The position numbers and the translations under genes were made by a program. Below are positions 1-7,853 of a DNA stretch of 64,000 nucleotides, one piece after another; position 1 is the stretch's first letter, and every line of letters starts with the position of its first letter. The notes under the pieces are model-generated. The model saw only the letters and a list, made by a program, of their open reading frames with translations. It made no database searches and had not been told where the DNA came from. Source of the stretch: an uncultured Erythrobacter sp. (GTDB lineage: Bacteria > Pseudomonadota > Alphaproteobacteria > Sphingomonadales > Sphingomonadaceae); contig CANMSD010000002.1 of NCBI GenBank assembly GCA_947500645.1, positions 930,001-994,000 on the forward strand, in the 5' to 3' direction.

Positions 1-1123
1 CGACCCCGGCATATTGCGCGGCAGAGCCGAGAAAATGCGGCAAGCGCGCACCTTCGCGCAGGGCGGAGCGATTGAACGAGGTTTGGACTGCGCGCGATGC
101 GGTGCGCTCCAACCGGCGATCTTGCGACGTCTCGCGCTCGAGAACCCGTTGAAATGTTACGATCCATGGCGCGATCAGCATGGCAGAAACGGGCAGTAAC
201 TTGCCCGTAAACTGCAAAACGGCCCAGCAGGCCGCGAGTATCAAGACGCTGCAGGCAAGCGGGAACATCACCGCGAGCCGCTTGGGATCGGTGGTTCGGT
301 ATACCAATGCCAGCATAGCGCCGATGGCGAGGAGGATGATCCAGCTCTCCCACAATTGCGCGCGGTGATGGATCTGGCCCGATCGCAGGGAATTGATCGC
401 GTGGGCTCGGAAAATAGCCTCGCTAGTGGCCCGCCGATCGGGGGATAACGGCGTGCTGAGGCTGCCGCGCAGCGCCTCGGGACGCACGACCATTGCAACA
501 AGTCCGGCAAGCTCACCGCGCTCCATCTGGCCCGAAGTCAGCTGGCTTGCCCGAAGGACCGGGATGCTCTGCTGCTGGGGCATGGGGATCAGAAAGTCGC
601 TGCGCGGTGGGAAGGTGTCGGCCAGCGCCGCTTCGAACACAGGAATGGTACCAGAGCGCCCCGAGAGCACAGCCGATTGACTGCGATTGATCCCATATTG
701 CGCCAAGGCAATCGAGCGCGCCGCTGCGATGCCAGCGCCAATTCCGGTGGCGGGAGGTCGCAGTTCGAAGCGCTGATTTTCCGGGAGTGCCTGCGTGGGC
801 AGTCCAATGATAATCGGTGTTTCGCTCGTTGTTATTGCGCCGCGATCATAGCCAAGATAGCCGATCCGCTCGACACCAAGGCGGGCGAGATCGCTTTCGA
901 GTTCGCCAAATCTCTCCGGACCTTGCGCGTCGAAGGCCTCATCGCGTTCGACCACGACGACACTTGGTGAGCGGCCTGGCTGGTTTACGGTAACTGCATC
1001 GAAGAACCGACCGTCGATCTGTCCGAACAGGCCGATCTGGTGACACGCTGCCAGCGCCACCACGATCAGCAGCGGTCCTAGCCAATTGCCCAGCAGTTCG
1101 CGCGTGATCGCGCGTGTACGCAT
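1..1123 (-). CDS. CHASE2-domain membrane sensor protein, 3' part cut by window edge
   Basis: No stop codon is reached before the left edge, so the C-terminal output domain is missing. About 374 residues are readable. A membrane anchor near residues 15-27 is followed by a long extracytoplasmic region with CHASE2 features (SVVVVERDEAF near the start; RGSLSTPLS and FRAHAINSLRSGQ near the end). Three hydrophobic segments follow (WIILLAIGAMLALVY, then two around MFPLACSVLILAA and VSAMLIAPWIV) and a charged helix enters the cytoplasm. CHASE2 is a sensory domain usually joined to a histidine kinase or nucleotide cyclase; which one applies here cannot be seen. The frame stays open upstream, so a GTG at 1196 could add 24 residues; neither start has a good ribosome-binding site. 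The receiver-Hpt gene lies divergently next to it. Confidence 0.8.
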   Translation of the reverse strand, partial: MRTRAITRELLGNWLGPLLIVVALAACHQIGLFGQIDGRFFDAVTVNQPGRSPSVVVVERDEAFDAQGPERFGELESDLARLGVERIGYLGYDRGAITTSETPIIIGLPTQALPENQRFELRPPATGIGAGIAAARSIALAQYGINRSQSAVLSGRSGTIPVFEAALADTFPPRSDFLIPMPQQQSIPVLRASQLTSGQMERGELAGLVAMVVRPEALRGSLSTPLSPDRRATSEAIFRAHAINSLRSGQIHHRAQLWESWIILLAIGAMLALVYRTTDPKRLAVMFPLACSVLILAACWAVLQFTGKLLPVSAMLIAPWIVTFQRVLERETSQDRRLERTASRAVQTSFNRSALREGARLPHFLGSAAQYAGV

Positions 1124-1556
1124 GCGCGTGTATGCGCCCGCGGAATTGGGTGTATGGCTCTCCTTGAGCGTTGCCGGAGGCGAGAATGCGGTCACGAGTT
1201 GTGCGGGGTCATCTGGGCAGAACAAGGCTCGCAGCGCAGCCTCGCTCGCGGATGGCGAGTGACGACGCGGCTGATAACGAACCTGATCCGGCTAGCGACT
1301 ATGCCCGGCCCCCTTTACATCCCCAGCACCGCTGACAGCCGCAATGGCTGAAGTGGCTCCGGGCGTGGCCAGATCGTTCCAGCCAGACAGCCCAAAAGCT
1401 GCCTTCCATGGTTACCGGACTACGTAATCATCCCTAATTATCGGTTAAGGATAAGGCGTTGGAGCTTTGTGAAACGTGCGGAAGCAACGCCCTTTGGAAA
1501 CGCACTAAGCAAATACCGTTAGCGTCAAATTAAACATATTCTCACACACACGCCGC
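1124..1556. other. divergent intergenic region between the CHASE2 gene and the receiver-Hpt gene
   Basis: No convincing gene is seen. The first 70-160 bases may belong to a longer N-terminus of the CHASE2 gene, whose frame stays open up to a stop near 1292. The half nearest the receiver gene, about 1410-1550, is more AT-rich than its surroundings and is where promoters for the divergent pair would be expected. I could not identify a clear -35/-10 pair. Confidence 0.5.
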
Positions 1557-2312
1557 GTGATTGAAGCGTCAAAGACAGATTGGGCGATCAAACCCGGCGA
1601 TGACAGTGCGACGACGCTGCGCGTTCTGCTGGCCGAAGATACGCCGATCAACGCCGAGGCGATGAAGGCCATGGCCCGCCGCCTCGCCGTTGAGATGGAC
1701 GTTGCCGCAAACGGGCTCGATGCGATTGAAATGATCGATGCAGCCGAAGCAGAGGGCCATCCCTATTCATTGATGCTGGTCGATGTGATGATGCCTATCC
1801 TCGACGGGGTCGAGACCACAAAGCGCCTAAGGGAACGCGGCTACGATGCGGACAAGCTGCCGATCATCGCAGTCACCGCTGCCACCAGCTTCGACGAAAT
1901 CCGCTCATACAAGGCCTACGGCATGCAGGCGTTTCTGGCCAAGCCGGTTGCTCTCAAGGATTTGCGCGCGACTTTGCAGGCATGGGGGCATCGGGCAGAG
2001 GAAAAGCCTGCGGCGATCCCAGCGGCGATTCTTGAGGAACTGCAAGGCCAGTTTGAGAGGCGCAACAAGCATACGCTGCAAGCTATCGAAGACGCGCTCG
2101 CGAGCGATCACATCACTGAAGAGGCCATCGGTGGAATCCGGCGCGTGCTGCATCAGATTGCCGGTACCGCCACGACATTCGGCGACGCGAAGCTGAGCAA
2201 GGCTGCGCGCAAGCACGAAAACGCCCTGACTGAGATACCGCATGAGCAGGATGCTGTGCGCAAGGCGCTTGAGGCTGCGCGCAAAAGCCTGAAACAAAGG
2301 ATAAAATCGTGA
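1557..2312 (+). CDS. response regulator receiver domain fused to an Hpt-like phosphotransfer domain
   Basis: 251 residues from a GTG start. Residues 20-145 form a receiver domain: acidic pair ED at 27-28, phospho-acceptor Asp76 in LVDVMMPILDG, Thr near 107 and Lys129 in FLAKPV. After an alanine/proline linker, residues 155-250 are helical and contain VLHQIAGTATTFG, with His199 in the position of the Hpt phospho-acceptor (family pattern H-x-L-K-G-S-A). There is no DNA-binding domain, so the protein probably works inside a phosphorelay rather than directly on promoters. The divergent CHASE2 protein is the obvious candidate partner, by inference. Its TGA overlaps the GTG of the next gene, so the two are translationally coupled. 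Confidence 0.85.
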   Translation: MIEASKTDWAIKPGDDSATTLRVLLAEDTPINAEAMKAMARRLAVEMDVAANGLDAIEMIDAAEAEGHPYSLMLVDVMMPILDGVETTKRLRERGYDADKLPIIAVTAATSFDEIRSYKAYGMQAFLAKPVALKDLRATLQAWGHRAEEKPAAIPAAILEELQGQFERRNKHTLQAIEDALASDHITEEAIGGIRRVLHQIAGTATTFGDAKLSKAARKHENALTEIPHEQDAVRKALEAARKSLKQRIKS

Positions 2313-3250
2313 GAATTCATTTCCCATCATCCCTTCGCGCCAGCGCGAAAGGGCTGTTTTCAGCGCTCGTCTTTGCGAGTTTGGGCGGTGTTGCCAGCGC
2401 TCAGGACAATACTCCTGACCCGCTACAGTTTGATGGCTTAGTGGAAATCCGCGGCGTCGAATCCGACATCGATTTCGACCAGAACGACGACATCGACTCT
2501 TCCGGCATTGGTGCACGCGTGCGGCTGGGTGTCGACTTCGTGCTAAGCGAGAAAACCGAAATCCGTGCCGAGGCCGAGGGACGTATTTTTGAGTTTCGCG
2601 ACGACAATCGCGGTAGCCTGGAAACGGGCATTGTTCGTTTACAGGTCACACATCAGGTTTCGGACGAAGTGCAACTGCGCGGCTATGCTCGCCGGTTCGA
2701 GAATATCGCTGTTCTTGAGGCCTTCAGTGCCGACCAGACCAGTCTGGGTGCGCGCTTTCAATGGCAGAAGGGGAATGACCGCATTCGCCTTACGGGCGAA
2801 TATCGTGAGCGTGACTACGACACGAGTATTGGCGGTGATAGCGATGGCTATCGTGTCGCAGCGCAATATAATCGCCGCCTTGGTACCTATCATTGGGTGC
2901 GCTTCGACTTGCGCCATGAAGACAACCAAAGCGCGGATGAACCGCGCCGCAGCTATAATCGCCAGGTCGCGAAGGTGAAATACAGCGTTCCGATTGCAAA
3001 GCGCCTGCGTTTCAGGCCGTCGCTCGAATATCGCCAGTGGGACTATGATGCGCGCATCGCGCAAGGCGATCCAAATGGTGCGCTACGCGAAGACAGCTAC
3101 GTCGCACCGGCGGTGGAGCTGGCTTGGGGACGTTCAACTCGCGGGCTCTACGCCACCGCCAGCGCCGAGTATCGCTTCAAGCAATCCAATGACGAGCGCT
3201 TTGATGACGATGCGATCCGCGCGGGCGTACGGATCGGCTACCGTTTCTGA
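2309..3250 (+). CDS. outer-membrane beta-barrel protein of unknown function
   Basis: 313 residues starting at a GTG that overlaps the upstream stop. The first 31 residues form a Sec signal peptide (hydrophobic GLFSALVFASLGG, cleavage after VASA). The remainder is built of alternating polar/hydrophobic strands rich in Arg, Tyr and Asp and ends in the aromatic residue Phe (GVRIGYRF), the usual C-terminal signature recognised by the BAM complex. Many charged strand pairs suggest a 12- to 16-strand barrel. I do not recognise a specific family. Coupling to the receiver-Hpt gene suggests regulation of or by a cell-surface function, which is only an inference. Confidence 0.75.
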   Translation: MRIHFPSSLRASAKGLFSALVFASLGGVASAQDNTPDPLQFDGLVEIRGVESDIDFDQNDDIDSSGIGARVRLGVDFVLSEKTEIRAEAEGRIFEFRDDNRGSLETGIVRLQVTHQVSDEVQLRGYARRFENIAVLEAFSADQTSLGARFQWQKGNDRIRLTGEYRERDYDTSIGGDSDGYRVAAQYNRRLGTYHWVRFDLRHEDNQSADEPRRSYNRQVAKVKYSVPIAKRLRFRPSLEYRQWDYDARIAQGDPNGALREDSYVAPAVELAWGRSTRGLYATASAEYRFKQSNDERFDDDAIRAGVRIGYRF

Positions 3251-3314
3251 GCAAGCTAAGCGCAGCGGATATCAGGTGGTCTGAAACCCCGCTTTAGCCA
3301 GGTAATTGAGTAAT

Positions 3315-5852
3315 TTAGCGGCGCAGACCAGCTGCCGCCGCCGCATTGGCGGTTTCACCACCCGCTGGCGTCAAGACACCATGGATATCGCCTGCGATTG
3401 AACGCAGCTTGGCCTCGTCGCCCGCAGCATAGGCGGCATCGCCCAGCTGCACCAATTGGTCGAACCGGTTCTTGTCCATCGCTGCATGCCGCATGGTGCG
3501 CAATTGCTGATAATATGCCGCGATAAAGCCGGGCGCTTCCACGACATAGCGCGTGAACACAGATTCAGCAGCCTTGATGGCGCGTGCACAGACCTGGAAT
3601 TGCTCTTCGTCCAAAGCCCGGCGAGCGGTTTCCAGATGTCCAAGAGCCTGATCCGTGCCGGCCTGGTCGAGCGTTCCCGAAAGCCTGCGGCATTCCTGCT
3701 CGGCCTCGTAAATGCGCTTGGTCAGCTCGCTCGCCTGCGCCTTGGGCTTGTGGCGAATGCGCGAGATTTCCTGCCGGATCATGCGCGCTTCTTCGGTGAC
3801 CGAGCGGAACACGTCGGCTTCGTAGCTGCTTCGCACACGGCTCGCCTGTTCATCGAGGCGGCGGCGAATATTGGTCACTTCGCGGGCAAACTCATCGCCG
3901 ACAATCTGCCGCAAGCTATCGAGATCGTCTTCCGCCGCAAGCAAAGCTTCGCGCGCGAATTTGTCGCCATCGGCGCTGAAATCGATCTTCGCCAGGTCAT
4001 CGACGTAGAAGCTGTGATCGCGCAGATGCAATCCGCAAGCGGGTAGTTCAACCGAGGCCTTGATAAGCTGGCTGTCATCGACCGACCAATGCAGAACAAC
4101 TTCGTCGCCCGGCATCAGCGGGGCGACATGCGGTGGCAGGTCGCTGGCGGCGAGGCGAAACGAGCCGATCAGCAGGTTCGCTTCCGGCTCCGGCACATCC
4201 TCGGCCTTTTCATAGAGTTCGATGTCGATCCAGTCGGCTGCGCCCGGTTCCAGCTTTCTTGCGGCGCGGAAGGTTCGCTTGCCCTTTTTGGGTAGGATAT
4301 CGCCCTTTTCGAGCAACGGCTCGAGCACGTTGATCGCGCGGGTCCCGTCGGTGTCTTCCACCTTCACCGCAATGGTGGCGGTGCAAGGTGCGCCCGTGGC
4401 GGTCGCCATGATGCGAGTCAGGGTGAGTGTTTGCGACGCATCCTCAACAGGTGCGCCCGTCTCATCGGTGACGCGCATCTGAATGGTGGTCTCTCCCGGA
4501 TCGAGCAGGATCGAGAAGATCGGCTTGTCGCACACTTGGCGCGATCCATAATCTTCGCCCGTGCTCGATAGAGCTGTCACTGTCCAGCCTTCGCTCGCCT
4601 CGTCACCGATCACGCGGATGCGAGCGCGCTCGTTCGTGGTGCGTGCTTCGAAGTCGTAGGAAATGTGATCGCCCGAGCCTTGCTTGATACGCGCCTTTTT
4701 GACGCCGCTCGGTTCGGAGGATTCCGCACCGAGCGAGCTTTCGGACGCGTCCCACTCACGGCTCTCGGCATAGATCGCCGCGCCGCGCGCCACAGCAGTC
4801 ATCGGGTCGATTTCGAGGTCGACCGAGACGCCCAGTTCACCCGGCACGCGCTCGCGCACGACTGGCATGCGCGATGGGCCACCGATCAGGACGACCTTGG
4901 TGACATCTTCCGCGCCATAGCCGTGGTCGGTCAGGACCTTGCGGCACAGCTCGATCGAGCGGTCGATTTGCGCGCCGACGATCTCTTCCACTTGCGCTCG
5001 GGAGATCGGAATCTCGAGATAGATCGGGGAGCCGTCAATATCGCGCGTCTGCGCTTCGTGCTCGGATACGAAGATTGTCGTTTCCTGCATGGTCGACAGT
5101 TCGATCTTCGCGCGCTCGACGTGTGCTTTCGCGATTGCCATCAGCCGCTGCATTTCAGGCGAGCCGGAAATGTCGCTGGGGATGGTGAAGTGTATGTCGA
5201 GCCATGGCTTCACCACTTGCTCCAGCAGCAGACGGTCGAAATCGCTACCGCCCAGCATATTGATCCCTTCATGCGCCTCGACCGTGACCGCCCCGTTGAT
5301 TGCTCGGACCAATGCGACGTCGAAGGTGCCGCCACCAAGATCGTAGACCAGGAACAGACCGGTTCGTGCGTCGGGGTTCTCCATACAGGCCATCGCAGCC
5401 GCGATTGGCTCTTGCAGCAGGCCGACTTGCTCGAGTCCGGCGGCGTTGGCAGCGCGGATGGTTGCTTCGGACTGCATCTGGTTGAAAGCGGCCGGAACCG
5501 TGACGATCGATCCGGTCAATGCCTCGTCACCGATCTGCGCGCGTGCCTGAGTCAGCAATTGCTTGATAACTTCGCTGCTCGCTTCCTCCGGCGTGATCTT
5601 GTCGTCATCTGGTCCGAAAGGCAGCGCGGAGCTCGTGCCAAGCAGCCTTTTGAAGCGGGCTGCGATACCCTGCGGTGCAACGCGCATTTGCTCGTAGGCG
5701 CGCTTGCCGACATAGCGCGAACCGCTGCGATCCTGCATGATAACCGATGGTAAGACATCTTCGCCGGTGACGGTCTTGAACAGTTCAAGCTTGCCGCCAC
5801 GATCGCCGACGATGGCGGAATTGGAGGTGCCGAGATCGATACCGAGATACAT
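3315..5852 (-). CDS. non-canonical Hsp70/DnaK-like chaperone, 845 residues
   Basis: The N-terminal 370 residues are a full Hsp70/actin-type ATPase: phosphate-1 loop GIDLGTSNS (4-12), phosphate-2 DLGGGTFD (171-178) and adenosine motif VLIGGPSRMP (321-330). The rest differs from DnaK (about 640 residues). A region of about 240 residues rich in beta-type sequence, without a recognisable DnaK substrate domain, is followed by a long charged helical tail (about 620-830) likely to form coiled coil. The C-terminus is alanine-rich and lacks the DnaK acidic tail. It is the last gene of a tight operon with two unassigned proteins (gaps of 3 and 4 bases). No dnaJ or grpE is adjacent, so those neighbours are the candidate co-chaperones. 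It is a specialised Hsp70 homologue, not the housekeeping dnaK. Confidence 0.85.
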   Translation of the reverse strand: MYLGIDLGTSNSAIVGDRGGKLELFKTVTGEDVLPSVIMQDRSGSRYVGKRAYEQMRVAPQGIAARFKRLLGTSSALPFGPDDDKITPEEASSEVIKQLLTQARAQIGDEALTGSIVTVPAAFNQMQSEATIRAANAAGLEQVGLLQEPIAAAMACMENPDARTGLFLVYDLGGGTFDVALVRAINGAVTVEAHEGINMLGGSDFDRLLLEQVVKPWLDIHFTIPSDISGSPEMQRLMAIAKAHVERAKIELSTMQETTIFVSEHEAQTRDIDGSPIYLEIPISRAQVEEIVGAQIDRSIELCRKVLTDHGYGAEDVTKVVLIGGPSRMPVVRERVPGELGVSVDLEIDPMTAVARGAAIYAESREWDASESSLGAESSEPSGVKKARIKQGSGDHISYDFEARTTNERARIRVIGDEASEGWTVTALSSTGEDYGSRQVCDKPIFSILLDPGETTIQMRVTDETGAPVEDASQTLTLTRIMATATGAPCTATIAVKVEDTDGTRAINVLEPLLEKGDILPKKGKRTFRAARKLEPGAADWIDIELYEKAEDVPEPEANLLIGSFRLAASDLPPHVAPLMPGDEVVLHWSVDDSQLIKASVELPACGLHLRDHSFYVDDLAKIDFSADGDKFAREALLAAEDDLDSLRQIVGDEFAREVTNIRRRLDEQASRVRSSYEADVFRSVTEEARMIRQEISRIRHKPKAQASELTKRIYEAEQECRRLSGTLDQAGTDQALGHLETARRALDEEQFQVCARAIKAAESVFTRYVVEAPGFIAAYYQQLRTMRHAAMDKNRFDQLVQLGDAAYAAGDEAKLRSIAGDIHGVLTPAGGETANAAAAAGLRR

Positions 5853-5855
5853 GGT

Positions 5856-6200
5856 CTATTCTTCCGTTGATTGGGTTGCGGCGAGCATGACCTTGCCGGG
5901 CAGCAGTACGCTGCCACCGTGCAGGATGGTCGGCTCCAGCGTGCGCTCGACCAGAGCGGTCTCGCCGTCGAATTCATCTGCATTGATTGGGGTTGAAGGC
6001 AGGGTGGCGGTCCACTCTTGCCCGTCATAGCAGCGCAGCGTCATGTCCTCGCCTTCGAGGATCGCATCTAGCCGTCCGCGTGAATAGCGGAGCATGGCCG
6101 CGTCGCTGCCGTCCTCGCTGCCGATTGTATGGGCCAGGCTCTCGCACAGCTTCCAATATTGCGTGGCGAGATCGGCCAACGCCTTATGACTGCTTTCCAT
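5856..6200 (-). CDS. small unassigned protein of the Hsp70 operon
   Basis: 114 residues, ATG start, 3 bases before the Hsp70 start and 4 bases after the 490-residue protein. No signal peptide or membrane segment is visible. The N-terminus (about 1-50) is helical (SHKALADLATQYWKLCESLAHTI). The C-terminal half is short, acidic and beta-like and may be a small folded domain (residues TLEPTILHGGSVLLPGKV). I do not recognise a family. Its position between two chaperone-like genes suggests an accessory or nucleotide-exchange role, which is inference only. Confidence 0.7.
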   Translation of the reverse strand: MESSHKALADLATQYWKLCESLAHTIGSEDGSDAAMLRYSRGRLDAILEGEDMTLRCYDGQEWTATLPSTPINADEFDGETALVERTLEPTILHGGSVLLPGKVMLAATQSTEE

Positions 6201-6204
6201 CGGA

Positions 6205-7677
6205 TCAATCCTTGCGCGGCTGAAGCTGGCAGAAGTCTTGAGTCAGCTGATTGCGGACTTTTTCCGGCGAGTTCCGGTCGAGCAGCCATTTGACGATTTG
6301 CAGCGCTATGTCGCGTCGCTGCGCCTTGTTGGCGGTCGCGACGGCAATCTCGCGAAACAGCATCCAGGGCCCTTCCTGGTGCGGGTCGATCGCCAGCAAT
6401 TCGTCGAACACCTCGCAATACCGCCCGACCATTCCGCCCACGTCCGATCCCATGCCGTGAGAGTCGATCTCGGCGATGAAGTTACGGAAATTCTTGGCGA
6501 TTTGTTCGGTAAGCTGATCGAAGCGCTGGAATAGGACGTTGCCCATCAATGTGGGTAGATCGCCTTCGATGGCCTGTTGCAGACCCGGGACGGCGGCGAA
6601 GCAATGCTTCAGCGCGCGCGCCATCCTTAAGGATTCGTCATAAAGCTTATGCTCATTGGTCAGCGTGATCGCGAGGTCGCGCAGCTTCTTGAATACATCG
6701 GCGGAAAGCGGATCATCGAGCCCGCGCGCTTCTTCAAGCTTTTGCAGTGGAAAGCGCCATTGGCTCCATAGATCGAGTGTGGTGATGATCAGCGTAACCT
6801 TGGCCGGATCGCGCGCCTTCTCTTCCAGAGAAGCAACCGCATCGTCGATCTTGCCGCGCAGGTTCTGCAGCTTCGGATCGGCGAGTGCGCCATATTCATG
6901 CGCGATCGCTTCCAGCATTGGTGTGCTGCAGGCGCGGATTTCTGCGCTGTTGTGGGTTATGTATTCGGCCAGCAGGACACGACCTTCGCGGGTTTCGCCG
7001 AGCTTCTCCGCTACGTTGCGGCCGATCTTCCGGCGAAACTCGGACAGTGTTTCGGCGAAATGGCTGTCCTTGCTGGGGGTTGCCCCTGAGCGCAGGCGTG
7101 CTTCGTCGATGCGGTCGCGGGTCGCATTCGCATCCCAGCTGAGCAGATCCGCCATCAGCGTCCGGGTAAGGTCGGAATCCTTGGGCCGCACAGTAAGTAG
7201 CGCGACACCCAAGTTGATCCGGGCGAGGCCAGAGGCACCAAGGCGCAATTCGAAGACGCGGTCGGCATCGCCCTTTTCGAGAGCCTTGCAGGCATCGGCC
7301 TGATCCTCGGCGCTTGCTTCGGGAAGCCAGGCGAGCTCATGCGCTATCCGATCACGCGGGGCGAGCAGTTCTGCGCGGGCAGTTTCCAGTGCATCGGGAT
7401 CGACATCCTCGGCAAAGGCGAGGTCGTCGACCGCCTGCGCAACAGCGCCTTGGTCGGCATCCATTGGGACGCCCAGGATCAGGAAAGCGCACTCAGCGAA
7501 ATGTTCGCGCAGTTTGTCCGCATTCTTCTCGGCATCGATCGCCTGATTGGCGGTTTCGTCTTCGCGGCGTTGCAGCAAGCGGTTGAGCCGCCGCTGCGCA
7601 CCTTCCTCTGCTGCCTGTGCTGCCAGCTCGACCTCGGCTTCCGTAGCCTGGTCTTTACGCAATCTCTTCCAAAACAC
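6205..7677 (-). CDS. cytosolic helical protein with a possible J-like region, first gene of the Hsp70 operon
   Basis: 490 residues from a GTG start. The N-terminus is a charged coiled-coil segment (about 10-60). Residues 62-125 (from FAECAFLILGVPMDAD to ELLAPRDRIAHELAWLP) have the layout of a J-type or nucleation module: a short helix, a GVP-MDA turn and a 'LL-PRDRI--EL-WLP' end. The HPD tripeptide needed for canonical J-protein stimulation of Hsp70 is absent. The remaining 360 residues are almost entirely helical and repeat-like. No signal peptide or membrane segment is present. The operon (this gene, a 114-residue protein, Hsp70) is tight enough to imply a complex. Similarity to J-proteins is a weak reading by eye and needs profile comparison. 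Confidence 0.7.
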   Translation of the reverse strand: MFWKRLRKDQATEAEVELAAQAAEEGAQRRLNRLLQRREDETANQAIDAEKNADKLREHFAECAFLILGVPMDADQGAVAQAVDDLAFAEDVDPDALETARAELLAPRDRIAHELAWLPEASAEDQADACKALEKGDADRVFELRLGASGLARINLGVALLTVRPKDSDLTRTLMADLLSWDANATRDRIDEARLRSGATPSKDSHFAETLSEFRRKIGRNVAEKLGETREGRVLLAEYITHNSAEIRACSTPMLEAIAHEYGALADPKLQNLRGKIDDAVASLEEKARDPAKVTLIITTLDLWSQWRFPLQKLEEARGLDDPLSADVFKKLRDLAITLTNEHKLYDESLRMARALKHCFAAVPGLQQAIEGDLPTLMGNVLFQRFDQLTEQIAKNFRNFIAEIDSHGMGSDVGGMVGRYCEVFDELLAIDPHQEGPWMLFREIAVATANKAQRRDIALQIVKWLLDRNSPEKVRNQLTQDFCQLQPRKD

Positions 7678-7853
7678 CCCTAAAACCCCGCGACCTCTGG
7701 ATGACGTCGGACATTATGCGGGGTGAGTTAAAATGACTTTAACCGTGAAGGTATTTTCGCGGAAATCTCATCCGGTCAAGCAATTGGAATTGTACGTTTT
7801 AGTTCAGGCTATGGGAGTATTTGGTCTCGTGCTTCAAGCTGCGGAGGCGCTCT

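Noticed and set aside
1905..2516. A 203-codon minus-strand frame across the receiver-Hpt and outer-membrane genes
   Set aside because: Antisense to two well-supported genes and with irregular composition.
4665..5753. A 362-codon frame on the plus strand inside the Hsp70 gene
   Set aside because: It is antisense to an intact Hsp70 ATPase with all motifs; its composition is that of a mirrored GC-rich frame.
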